A stretch of DNA of 64,000 nucleotides from Phoenix dactylifera (Eukaryota; Streptophyta; Magnoliopsida; Arecales; Arecaceae): positions 3,426,938 through 3,490,937 of the forward strand of contig NC_052399.1 in the NCBI RefSeq assembly GCF_009389715.1, written 5' to 3'. Positions within the stretch are counted from its first letter, which is position 1; every line of letters starts with the position of its first letter. Made by a program: the position numbers and the translations under genes. This document shows, in pieces, positions 1-12,789 of the stretch. The notes beneath the pieces were generated by a model. That model did no database searches. It was not told the origin of the DNA and saw nothing but the letters and a program-made list of their open reading frames with translations.

Positions 1-1
1 G

Positions 2-835
2 ATCTACCGCCTCGCCCTCTTCGACCCCTCCGTCGCCGCCTGGGCCCCGCTCCCGCCCATCCCGGGCCTCCGCCACGGCCTCCCACTCTTCTGCCGGCTG
101 GCCGCTGTCGAGACCGAGATCGTGGTCGTCGGCGGGTGGGACCCGCGCACCTGGGCCGCCTCCGACGAGGTGTTCGTCTACGACTTCGTGTCGGCGGCGT
201 GGCGCCGCGGGGCCCGCATGCCGGGGCCCCGGCGGTCCTTCTTCGCGTGCGCGGCGTCGGATGCGGATCGGGCGGTGTTCGTGGCGGGCGGCCACGACGA
301 GAGCAAGAACGCGCTGCGGTCCGCGCTGGCGTACGACGTGGCGAGGGACGAGTGGGTCCCGCTCCCGGACATGGCGAGGGAGCGCGACGAGTGCCATGGC
401 GTCTTCCTGCGTGGCACCTTCCACGTCATCGGCGGCTACGCTACGGAGGCCCAGGGCCGCTTCTCCCCCTCCGCGGAGGCCTTCGACGTCGCCGCGTGGA
501 AGTGGGGCCCCGTGCGGGAGCGGATGCTGGAGAGCGCCGCGTGTCCCCGGACCTGCGTCGCGGGCGCCGACGGGAAGCTGTACATGTGCACGGGCGGACA
601 CGTGGCGGTGATGGAGGCGGATGCGTGGCGGAGGGTGGCGGAGCTACCGGGAGATGTGAGGGTGGCGCTGCAGATGGTGGCGTGGAAGGGGAATCTGATG
701 GTGCTGGGGTCGGGCATCCACGGTGGGTACATTCTCGAAGTCGGCGAAGGGAAGGGGCCCGCCGCGTGGAGGAAGGCTGAGGTGCCGGCGGAATATTCCG
801 GTCATGTTCAGGCTGGGTGCTGCCTGGAAATTTAG
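2..835 (+). CDS. F-box/kelch-repeat protein, C-terminal part (KMD/SKIP20-like)
   Basis: The frame is open from base 2 to the TAG at 833-835, so the gene enters from the left and its start and F-box lie outside the window. The first internal ATG is at 122, but the upstream codons continue the same kelch sequence, so 122 is not the start. Kelch-type blades are visible as repeated hydrophobic-GG motifs: VVVGGWDP, VFVAGGHDE, FHVIGGY, LYMCTGG and LMVLGSG. The sequence pattern (DESKNALRSALAYDV, ERDECHGVF) is that of the plant KISS ME DEADLY/SKIP20-type F-box proteins. These are SCF ubiquitin-ligase substrate receptors, reported to target type-B response regulators and phenylalanine ammonia-lyase. 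Very high GC and no intron in the visible part are typical of monocot members. The family call is firm; the exact orthologue is not. Confidence 0.85.
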   Translation: MYRLALFDPSVAAWAPLPPIPGLRHGLPLFCRLAAVETEIVVVGGWDPRTWAASDEVFVYDFVSAAWRRGARMPGPRRSFFACAASDADRAVFVAGGHDESKNALRSALAYDVARDEWVPLPDMARERDECHGVFLRGTFHVIGGYATEAQGRFSPSAEAFDVAAWKWGPVRERMLESAACPRTCVAGADGKLYMCTGGHVAVMEADAWRRVAELPGDVRVALQMVAWKGNLMVLGSGIHGGYILEVGEGKGPAAWRKAEVPAEYSGHVQAGCCLEI

Positions 836-1063
836 ACGGCTGCGTTCCTTTCTATTTCATCCTTGTTTCGCGAGTGTTCTGCTGTACATAAAAATTTTCA
901 TATATAATATTATTATTTTGCATAATTATAGAATTGTCGAGGGGGTCTGTGGCTAGAGAAAAATCAAAACCTCCCCACGGGCACCGACAGCACGCGCGCG
1001 CGCACACGGACAGCACGCACGCGCGCGGAAGCTCGTGTTTTACTTAGCTGGTTCATGGCAAGA

Positions 1064-1990
1064 TGTCTTCTCCATTTGGAAACAAGGGATCCGGTTCGAG
1101 AGTGACATCCAATTCCACCCAATGGTGAGTGGATGTCACGGCCAAGTTCAATGCCAAGGCGTTTCCGCCATCACAAAGTCTCCCATGGCCTCAAATTCTT
1201 GGGTTTGATAGGGAGTATTAAGACTGGAGCTCTAGTGGCGACAGTGCATGAATAGATAGTGTTGATGCCCAAATCTCCGGTCTGATGGTCCAAAGGTGCC
1301 AGTGCTGATGCCCAAATTGCTTGTCGGACAAGATATTAGAAATAATAGAAGAGAAAAGAGAATATGGTGCAGAATAACTTGTCTTTCCTATGCTTAGGAT
1401 AGAAGAGTCTCTGTTCTATAGGAGTTTGGACTTTCTGGAGTCTGAGTAGGCGATTATCTCTTGACTTTTTATATCTAAATGAGCTGAGGAATAAGAGTCC
1501 CATTGAAATTGACCTTCTACCAATAGGTAAATTAAATTTAGGTTATATCTCATAGTTTCATGATGATTTGGATAATAATGATAATAAAGAAATGGACAAC
1601 AAAAAATCTGCAACAATATGCAATGCCTAAGAAAATGAATTCACCATTTTGAGCAAGAGTATGAGAATGCAAACTTTCAACTACAAATGATGCAAATAAG
1701 GAAGATAAAAATAAAAGATTTTGAGCACTTGGATGCTTTTGGAATCCTAAGCGGTGTGCAAAATTAGACATTGTATCCGTGTATGCCACCAATCGTAGCT
1801 ACTTGTTCCCGTGGGCTCTATTCATCAAGCAATTATTTTGGTGCATCGCTAAGAAATGAGTTGTGATTGGCAGCATGGACAATCATGTGGTGCACGCCGT
1901 GAAGGATATAATTTTCCGTGCAAAATAGAATTCCTATAATTCATTTTTTTGAATATAAATTGAATCATCAGCACATCGGTAAAATTGCTC
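1064..1990. repeat. Diverged direct repeat, copy 1
   Basis: Copy 1 shares blocks in the same order with 2503-2935: a block around GGAAACAAGGGATCC, the AATGGACAAC block, the block AACTTTCAACTACAAATGATG, and the block ending TCCTATAATTCATTTTTTT. Relative to copy 2 it carries extra sequence near 1150-1550 and 1755-1915. No coding potential is seen. Confidence 0.65.
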
Positions 1991-2207
1991 CTCTATTTGG
2001 AGAAGCTCCACAGACCTAGATGAGTTCTAAAGAATGCTACCATCAATGCGGACACAGGCAACATGCAAGCACGTGAAAGCGCACCAGAAAAACGTATTTT
2101 TTTCTATAATGAATGACTCATACAATTTTAGTATGAATACATCTAAAAAAGTCAAAAAATAACAAGTCACAGTGCTCTAGACAGCTCCCTCTCAGTAGTA
2201 CATGCTG

Positions 2208-2338
2208 AGTATGATACATACCAGCCCAAGCTACCATCAGCGCTGCCCCAGGGACAAAAATACAAAAATGCCGTTGAGTATGACACAGACCAATCCAAGC
2301 TGTCATCAGCTGTGCCCTAGGGACAAAAATACAAAAAT
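2208..2338. repeat. Two-copy tandem repeat of about 66 bp
   Basis: Two adjacent units each run from GAGTATGA through AAGCT and CATCAGC to GGGACAAAAATACAAAAATG. They begin near 2208 and 2274, with a few substitutions between them. It lies between the two copies of the larger direct repeat. Confidence 0.75.
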
Positions 2339-2502
2339 GTTAAAAATTGGGCACCCACAAGTTGCCACCATTCTAAAGTCCGAACCTCTAATCACAAAAC
2401 CAGCTCAACCCCTCCTGTCATCATCCAAAATACATCCATCGAAGTTGATCTTGAGAAGACTCAGAGATGGGGGCTCCCGAGTGGTGTTTTCCTTCACTAG
2501 TT

Positions 2503-2935
2503 CATTGCCAACATATCTTCTCCGCTTGGAAACAAGGGATCCAGATTGAGAGCGACATCTCCAATTCCATGTAGTGGTGAGTGGGTACCATGGCTAAATT
2601 GAAAGGGAATATAAAGGCTGGAGCTCTAGTGGTGACAATGCATGATTGGATAACTTCATGAAGATTTGGACAGTAATGATACCAAAGGAATGGACAACGA
2701 AAAATCAACGACAATATGCGGTACCTAAGAAAACAAATTCATAGTTTTACGCAAGAGCATGAGAATGCAAACTTTCAGCTACAAATGATGCAAATAAGGA
2801 AGGTAAAAACAAGAGTTTCTGAGCACTCGGATGCCTTCCACGTCGAGAACGGTGTGCAAAACAGAGTTCCTATAATTCATTTTTTTAAAAAAAAACTATC
2901 CATTGGATCATTGGCACGACGGTAATTGCTTCGTT
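2503..2935. repeat. Diverged direct repeat, copy 2
   Basis: Shorter partner of 1064-1990, with the same block order and missing two internal stretches. Because the copies are in direct orientation and about 1.4 kb apart, they could be old tandem copies of an unidentified repeat. No terminal TG/CA or inverted ends were found that would name the element. Confidence 0.65.
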
Positions 2936-3970
2936 ATGATCCGCATGCTACAGGTTCAAAAAACATAAGTGTGCTCTTGGTATACCCAGATAGAGATAAA
3001 GAGTGTGTATATCTAAACCCCAAACATGGAGGAGATACAGATGAGATTTTGCAAATGTAACCCTCCCCATACACATTTGGACTAGGCTCCACAGTTCTAT
3101 GCCACCTCCGTGTCAAACTAGAGCTATTTCCCCCGTGTTTTAACTCAGATGAAGTCCGAAAGAAAGCTCTCGCCCATCGGTTTTCTCAACTAAATGATTG
3201 GAGTAGTAAAAGTAAAACACTACCATCGACCGCACTCAGGCGAGGAACTCCCATGAAGGGCCTCAACCCGTCGCAGCTACCCAAGCATCAAAAGGCTTCT
3301 CAATGACAATTCGTGGCGACAGATACCCACACAGAAGACAGCTAATTGAAAACAACATCCATGCCAGGTTCCAGAAGACGGCCGTCTGTAAAGCGGAAAA
3401 CTACTACCACAAGCAGAGCTGGCATCAAAAAGTGACTTGCTGGCATTACAATTACTCCATATAAAGCACCTACAAACGGATAACGTCAACCAACGACCAG
3501 TAGCGATTGCATAGACCCCATCAATCTTTAATCGAGAAATTAAGACGGGCACCAATTAGGTACCATGACAAGCAAAACTCCAAAAACCCTCCAAAAATTT
3601 CAGCTATGCCAGATAAGCAGCACAAAAAAGAGACAACACGCATCAAATCAAAACTCAGGCGCCCATTTTCCAGTACCCCATCAAGCAATCGAGGCAGCAG
3701 AAATTATCAATGGGAGAAAAGTAGGCAAAATACAAGTGAACAGAGCTACAAATTCCACAGCAACTGTCTGCAGTAAAGCAGTAAAAGTCCATAAGGTTTT
3801 GATAAACAGATTCCTGAAACATTTGCATTGACAGACTGGAAAAAGCCACAAGACTTTTCAAAGTGAACCTGAACAATCTCATAAGGTCTTTCCTATAAGA
3901 TAGACTGATGTTTATTTTGGAATTTAACAAACGAACAAGACATATGGAACTCATCATCCACAAAAAAGCT

Positions 3971-6900
3971 TTACCGCACTGGCTGTTGGTTGTAGTGGCT
4001 CTTCTCTTTCTTCTTTGCAGCAGCAAGCTTGGCACTCCTTGCAGCAGCCTCGACCGCAGCAGCTTTTGCAGCAGCATCCATCTCTTTGTTTGATTTCTTC
4101 TTCTTCATGGAAGCCACCTTCTTTATCCGCCCCTTCACATCAACAGCAGCAGTATCCTCTTCTTCAGGTTCAGCAGCTGCTTCATCAGGGCTTTTATTAG
4201 TTTCCAAGCCATTAGGCTGTTCCTGTGGCTCTCTAGCTTCCTTTGAGGATTTGTCCTTCTTCGCCTTTTTCTTCTTTGAACTTTTGCTCTCTGAAGGAGC
4301 AGGTGCATTCTCCTTCTTTTCACCATCCATATTTTGCTCCTCTGGTTTCTTGCCTGCCGCAAAATGGACAAATCAGAATACTAAATTTTATGTCTGATTA
4401 ATTATTCTACCATATATAACAGAAAGTAACCGGATAATACCGGAATTATTCAATATCATACATCAGATTAGGGGTAGGATAACATCATATATCAGACATG
4501 TCCCAAAGAATGTGAGGATGTGATAAACCCATGTGGCCAACAGGGGAGCAGATTAAGGGATTATGTACACGATGCACCAATACATCTGTCCACGCATGAC
4601 ATGCCTAAGAAAATGAATCTAATTATCTCAAATGTAACATTGTTACCATTTGTTTCATCTTTCACAGCATTGCTGTCCTTGCTGCTGGGAATACCCAGCT
4701 CAGCCAAAACAGACTCCAGTTCTGCCATTTCCTTTTTCTTCAGCTCTTTCTTTGAGAGTTGCCTTTCTGTGTCTTTAGCTGGCACTGCAGCAGGGGGAGG
4801 TTTGTTGATAACTGGTTCAGTGACAACAGGAACCTCAGGTTCATGTTCAAGTTCTTCCTCAGCATCTTCATCAACCTCATCGAGGCCATCATCTTCACTT
4901 TCAGTTTCCTGCAGCATGTATGGACCATGTAAAGCATAAGCAAAACATCTAATGACTATCAAGAGCAAAATTGATAATTCAAAGAAAAAACTTAAACAAC
5001 TTCTATAGAGAAGTTCAAACAGCACATTCAATATTCATCAGTTCTGTAACTGACTAAAGCTTAGACCCTTATGGTTTTCCATAAACATCCACGCCGTACT
5101 TATCTCAGTTATTATTTTTTGACATCTTTATTTTCCGTAAATTCTTCAAGAGCTCTAATTTGAACTCCACCTAGTCTGATTAACCAACAGTAAACAATCC
5201 ATCGTCAATCAATATGCACCAAAACGTCTATTCACATTCCAGCAAATATATCAAGGTAAAAAGGGCTTAAAAGCAATCCCTTGCGAAGGCCACTTATTAT
5301 AGCTCATGCCATATCCTTTCCAGTGCAATTCATTCTTTATTTAGCCCCTATATGCATGAATTCAACATTGTAAAATGTAAACAAATGCACTTCAAGTCTC
5401 ATTCATCATCACCCAACAAATCAGCTCCATAGATACTTGGTCAAGGCATTTCACAGTCAGTTAAAAAAAATCCAGTACTTGCTAATCAAACTAGCTTTAT
5501 CTTCATCTGTATCCATAATAAACCATAAAGCTTGAGGGATAGACAGCATGGCTCATTTTGCAATTTTCATGATTTCTGCAAACGATAAAAGAAAACAAAG
5601 TAGAACAGGTCAAGAAACGACTAACATCCACTCTACTCCTGACAGATCTCTCCTCGACTCCATTTATTTAATTGATAGCTATCTCAATCTATATCTCAGA
5701 AATACTCCACCAACCTCAACAAGTCATCCTTCATTTATCTCAAGCGATCTGAATTCCTGCTCCTCAAGCTGAATCTAACTAAAGTCCAAATAAATCTATT
5801 TTCAGCTATTTTATTGAAAATATCATCATGAGAGCCATGTATCAAGCTCATCCACTATCTTCATAGCATATCCATTCTCAATTTGTATGATCCTGCTAAA
5901 AGCCACTAGATTTACATTCCTTGAAAGCAAAACCTTTTTTACACTCAGTGAATGCCTCTTGACTTTTGGATACCATTGCCAACTTTTGTTGCAGTTAGTG
6001 AATACAGTGTTTTCTTGTGCCGCTCCAGACAACTCTGAAGGTACATCAAGAGACAGCAACCTCCTCTAAAGTTACACCACCGATAGGCATGAATGTCATT
6101 TATTTTCTCACTACTCTTCAGCTCTTACAAGGAAAACTATACTCTATATTTGGTGGCTCAATTTTCTTAAAACATATCCTCAAAAGACAAAATCAAAAAA
6201 AATTATATATTGACACCTCTAGTGTCTCCATGTTAGAATTGAAGAGTATGCAATTCAATGGGACAATCTAATCTAAAAAGTTAAAAATATTGCAGTTGAA
6301 ACAAAACAATGGTTTAAAAATTTAGCAACATAATGTTCCTTCCCAATCAGGCAGATGCCATATGAATGTTTTTATATAATAAGCTATTTTCCAAGCTTCC
6401 TAGAAATATTCAGGACACTGCAGATAATCCGACCACAAGACACATGCCAGATATGTTATATTAATTCCTCAAAATAGATTCAATCGTGCTTCTATTAGGC
6501 CTGTCATCATAGATTGCAGCATAAATTTGATTCACAATTCAATGCCCTTGGGAACAAATCGGGTGGGATCAAAATTGGCTCATTAGTTCAACTTGATTCA
6601 TGAAGCAGCATCAGCATGAACCCTCAATTTCAGTAGATAATAAAGTAACTAAAGATATAACTCATTTTCATCACAAATACTACAATCGTTTTTTCCCATG
6701 GCTGCAACACAATAATCAACATGTGCAATAAATACGTTAGGATTTAAGGATGAACCACAAAGGAAAAACATAATTATGATATCTAATATACAGAAACACC
6801 ACTTCAAAATGATTCCAGATCAGACTGTTTTTGAAAAAAGGTGATTTTCTTATCCAAGTTACCCTAATAAATCAGATCAGATCATCCAGAATATTACTTG

Positions 6901-9900
6901 AGCATGGATTAGATGCTCTTAGATATGAACCTAACAGTTCAATTAATTTAATGAGGTCATTTTTTTGGTAAAACCCAGGGTTTTGCAAGAGTAGAACAAT
7001 AAAAGGTATGTTGTCCATCAGAAATTAAAGATAGAAATGATGCACATCATCGCTACCAATTTTCTTGGGAACCAGTGAGATTGAATTGCAAGAAAATGAA
7101 CCCCAGAAAAATGAATAAAGACCTAAATCACATAATGAATCTCAAACAAATAGCACTCACATTAGGTGCTGACCAGCCCATGTTGCTAACTGGGCAGCCA
7201 GCTCTAGAGTTGCAATCAAGAAAACTACTTCCAGTACAAATTAAATATCTATTGCAACCAACGACTCTTCTTTATCCTTAACTTCTAATACCATTCTTTT
7301 CTTGTTTGATAGCTGTCAAACACCCATTGGTGAGTGGGCAGCAACAATTGAGAGGAAAACAAGCAGACTGGCAGATCAAGCATGCGCCCATCAGGATACA
7401 GCATTATCTAACACTGGAAATATTTATCTAAATATCACAATATAACTGCACCATTAATCATCAATTGTTCTTTGTTTTGTAGGAGCATTATGAAAAACCA
7501 TGCTGATCTGATGTCTTAGGTGTGTGTAGTAACTGGGTAGCTTGCACTACCTGCAAGGTGCTCCAAGTAAGCAACATTATATATTCCTTATATCTAATGT
7601 ACAAAATCAGATTTAAAAGCAAATTTCCTAGTGAAACTAGACTCACCTCACAACTGTGCAACCAACATGGTGCCTCCAGTCCATCATGAAGTTGATCCAA
7701 GAGATCTTGTACCCAAATTATTGGTAAGGGTAGGGGATGAGATTTAAGTTGGATGCAACTAGAATTTTTGAAGAAAATCCCAGGCCAAACATCCTTACAG
7801 ATTTTTAAAGGGGTACAAGGGTTTTATTTGGTTATCAAGTAAAATAAAGGAAAAGGTTTATGTGAGAATGTTAAATAAATCAAACAGATCATTACTAGAG
7901 TATAAAAAAGACCATGCCTTATATTATTCTCTTGCTCTCCAAATTTCTAGCATTTAGGAACCCTTCGACAGCTTTGATCATCCTCATCCTCCACCTGCCC
8001 CCTTCTTTTCTATTTAGTTACCTCCCTTTCACCACCCGGACAAGATTTGCCAACACATTTATTCACCTTTAAAACTTTTAGTGCCACCGACCACCATCGC
8101 CAGTCTCCTACATTCTCCTACATCACCACCACATTACAACCCACATTCTCCATATTGAAGTCACCAACATTCTCCATCACAACCTCAAAGCAAACTATAA
8201 GGATAATGGAGCTTTTTCGTTAGATCAAACATTTTTGTTAGGTCAAACATTGGGACTAACTATATCGACCAAAAGTTGGACTCTCCCCATAAAAAAGTTA
8301 ATATTCAAATTCATAACCATCACCAACGACATCCATATTGATTGAGCCAAGCTTATCCAAATACAAATAGTTGTTGATGTCAATCATCATTAACCAATCA
8401 AGTTTACCAACAATTAGACTATTTCATTATATGTTCTTTCCAAAGATAAACTTTTCCTTCCCTTCTAAAAATAAACTTTTATTTTGACTGCTCATTGCAA
8501 ACATTATGTGCCAAAATTCACATTCAATTGAACCTTAAGGCCCACTTTAGTTCTCAAATAATTTAGTGAGGCTCCTTGAATAACTTAGAAAAAATTGCAT
8601 ATTCCCCATTAACCAAGTAAAAGTATTCAACCCCCTCCCTTGAATAGATTTAAACCGACTGCAACTGAATATGTACCAAAAGGTGCTCTTTAGTTTCTCT
8701 GAACTCCCAAAAGTACCCCTCACTTAAGACCTTATTCGAGATCCCAAAAAGTTTGTCCAAAGCATGGTATGTTGTACCATACCGTACATACCGAACGGTA
8801 CCGAACATACCATACTGGTATCGGTACCGTGGTGTACCGCATACCGTGCCGTACCGACACTATAATAGTGTGGCATCGGTACAAAGTTCGAAACCAAGAC
8901 GACGAACCTTGGTCTGAAGAAACCAAATAAGGCTGAAAAGGTGGATTTTATTCAGGTTTAGCACATTTATTCATGAACGAAATATGGCTTAAATGTTAAG
9001 TTCTATAATTGTTACTCGACACCAACTTCATCAAGGACTATGAGATATCTTAATAAGAAATGAAAAGCCAGTAATAACATATTTAGGGGCATGCAAGTTG
9101 CGGAAGGAAGCAAAATAGATAGTCCTCATATGTTCAACCTTTCTACATGCATGAAGTATGCCTCTAATGTAATCTTGAGTAAAACATTACATAACTAAAA
9201 TTTGAATAGCCGCAAAAGTCTTACAAAAACATGCTTCTAACATGCATAAAATAAAACATATATAGTGCCTTAACAATCAAAAAATTCATAAATAAACACA
9301 AGTTCACTAACCAACAACCATATGCCAAGCTGTGTAGGTTTTCAACATATCTAAGGAGCAAAAAAAATGGGAAAAAAGAAATCAGAACAATGAAGAGTAA
9401 CAACAAATTTGTGATGGCACACATCATGGAAGATCAGCTGGTATGAGCCATTATTTCCAAAATTATGCCATCTTAGATTATTTATTTGACACTGAACTGA
9501 ATAAATAAGCACAGAGTTGTACAATAAAGATATAAACTGGAGTAAAAATGTCAAAAATAGACGTTCAACATAAATGTTTCGAAAATGTCTTAGAGGACCA
9601 TATTCGATCGTAAAATTGTTCAGTGAATATGGAATATTGCTGTAAGATTTGAAGTTAAAAAAAAAACAGGTGCACTTCAAATAAACATCATTCGAGATAA
9701 AGAAAAGCTGATGCATTCCCGAAAATGAGGCATGATCAGATCTTAGAATTTCATTGCTCAAGAATCAGAACTTCACATTTACCCATCTGCAATAAACCAT
9801 AGTCTATCATTAAATTATTGATCTTCTAAATCATAACCCTAAATATAGCCCCTAGTTACCTCAAAGAAACCATGAGGGAAAGTTGCAAAATAACGAATTA

Positions 9901-12505
9901 GTAGCAAATACAGACATTTTGTCATCAATGTGCAATAAATGAGGTGCCATAAAAGTATATGTAAATATAAAAAAAAAGTACTTGCATAAATGTCACCAAT
10001 TTATGCTATATTTAGGAGAGAAAGTTGGAGTTATTAGGTCAATCAAATTTGCCTTAGGTAGAAAACTTAGTAAGTTCACTTGGAGAACTTTATCATATAA
10101 TAAATATAAAAAAATGCTGGGGATCACCTCTCATATCGCTGCTCAATTCACCTGTCCGATGTGGCAGTCGGGTATTAGCTAAGCAATACATGGGGCCCTA
10201 ACTAACACCACCTACCCCCATGTATCGCACCAATTTCTGATTGCCATATTGGACAAACAAATTGAGCGATAAATGTATGGATGAACGGTAGCAATACTCA
10301 TAAATATAAGGTATGTTTTGGACAAAAAAATTTGTAAGCCCACATGGTGTCGCTAACCCCCCCTCCCCCCCTCTCTCCATCTCTTTCCACTCTCGTGTCG
10401 CTAACCCCGCATAATGCCAAAAATATCTATTGTGCATTTACTACAACTCATGCCAACATTCCAATCCAAGGTTGGATCAACCCCCTGCCCCTAGAGATTG
10501 TCTCTTTCTCCCCTAATACTAGATCGGACAATCTCTCTACCCAATCTAGGAAAGGAACTCCTCTTTTCTCTCTTTGACACGTGCCAAACAACCATACATC
10601 CATGAACCAGTCTCCTAAGGGATAAAGGGTAAAAGAGGCGGACACTTTCTCCTCCTCTCATCATGATCATACAAGTATTGTTAGAGAAAATGTCGATTTT
10701 GAATATGTCCCCAATAGAAATTACTCTTTCAAATGAATTTATTTACCAATAATACCATGTTCTGTTAATTAGAATATTTCACCAAGGAAAAGATTTAACA
10801 ATCACTTATCTAATAAATGTGGCTGTTGTATCATATACCTTCTATGATTTATAATATTTGCAGCTGATTTTTATTATTATCTCTTATTCCATCTAAGTTT
10901 TTATTTTAATTCTTTTCATACTGAACATGCAGAGCATGTGACTATGCCTATGTCCTAGGAACATGGTATGCATGGACATATTGTGTATCATTAAACTACT
11001 TGTCATGTCATTATACTTTTATCAAGCTTTAATACTGTCAACAAAAGTAATATCACTATCAGTTCAAAACCTTACAACATATATACACATATACACACAC
11101 ACACACATACATACATACATACATATAGATACATGCACACATATATATGTATATATAGATATGTATACATGTACATATATACATACATACATATATATGT
11201 TTATATATACATATATATAAATACACACACATATATATATAGATATATACATATACATATATATATGTAGAGAGAGAGAGAGAGAGCTTTTAGAAATCCT
11301 CAAAAAAGTGCAATAAATGAAGAGCCATAAAGTATATGTAAATAATAAAAAAAATGCATGCATAAATGTCACCAATTTATGCTATATCTAGAAGAGAAAA
11401 TTGGAATTATTAGGTCAATCAAATTTGCTTTGGGTAGAAAATTTAGTAAGTTCACTTGGAGAACTTTATCATATAATAAATATAAAAAAATGCTGGGGAT
11501 CACCTCTCATATCGCTGCTCAATTCACCTGTCCGGTGTGGCAGTCAGGTATTAGCTAAGCAATACATGGGACCCTAACTAACACCACCTACCCCCATGTA
11601 TCGCACCAATTCCTGATTACCATATTGGACAAACAAATTGAGCGATAAATGTATGGATGAACAGTAGCAATACTCATAAATATAAGGTATGTTTTGGACA
11701 AAAAAGATTTGTAAACCCACAGTCTCAATCCAACAAGAGCCCCATTTTCTCCCCCTCCCACCCACTCTCTCCATCTCTTTCCACTCTCGTGTTGCTAACC
11801 CCGCATAATGCCAAAAATATCTATTGTGCATTTACAACAACTCATGCCAACATTCCAATCCAAGGTTAAATCAACCCTCTGCCCCTTAGAGATTGTCTCT
11901 TTCTCCCCTAATACTGGATGGGACAATCTCTCTCCCCAATCTAGGAAAGGATCTGCTCTTTTCTCTCTTTGACATGTGCCAAACAACCATACATCCATGA
12001 ACCAGTCTTCTAAGGGATAAAGAGTAAAAGAGGTAGACACTTTTTCCTCCTCTCATCATGATCGTACAAGTATTGTTAGAGAAAATGTCGATTTTGAATA
12101 TGTCCCCAACGGAAATTACTCTTTCAAATGAATTTATTTACCAATAATACCATGTTCTGTTAATTAGAATATTTCACCAAGGAAAAGATTTAACAATCAC
12201 TTATCTAATAAATGTGGCTGTTGCATCATATACCTTTTATGATTTATAATATTTGCGGTTGATTTTTATTATCTCTTATTCCATCTAAGTTTTTATTTTA
12301 ATTCTTTTCATACTGAACATGCAGAGCATGTGCCTATGCCTATGTCCTAGGAACATGGTATGCATGGACATATTGTGTATCATTAAACTACTTGTCATGT
12401 CATTATACTTTTATCAAGCTTTAGTAATGCAACAAAAGTAATATCACTATCAGTTCAAAACCTTGTAACACACACACACACACACACATATATATGCGCA
12501 GATAT

Positions 12506-12536
<31 letters not shown>

Positions 12537-12752
12537 GATACATGCACACATATACATGTATATATAGATATGTATACATATACATGTGTGTATATATATA
12601 TGTGTGTGTGTGTGTGTTTATATATACATATATATAGATACACACACACACATATATATAGATACACACACACATATATATAGATATATACATATACATA
12701 TATATAAATATATATACACACACAGTAAACATATAGATAGATGCACATATGC

Positions 12753-12789
<37 letters not shown>

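Larger units (their letters stand above)
836..3970. other. Intergenic region between the kelch gene and the lysine-rich protein gene
   Basis: AT-rich sequence with no supportable gene. It holds a CG/CA-alternating run near 988-1026, a diverged direct repeat pair (1064-1990 and 2503-2935) and a short tandem duplication (2208-2338). The two genes converge here, so both 3' ends and polyadenylation sites should lie in this stretch. Confidence 0.7.

Noticed and set aside
136..780. Second long plus-strand ORF and minus-strand ORFs over the kelch gene
   Set aside because: GC-rich shadow frames without domain content. The 122-835 frame has clear kelch motifs.
4029..4397. Plus-strand ORFs over 4015-4939
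   Set aside because: Shadows of minus-strand exons 2 and 3 of the lysine-rich protein gene, which have correct splice sites and phases.
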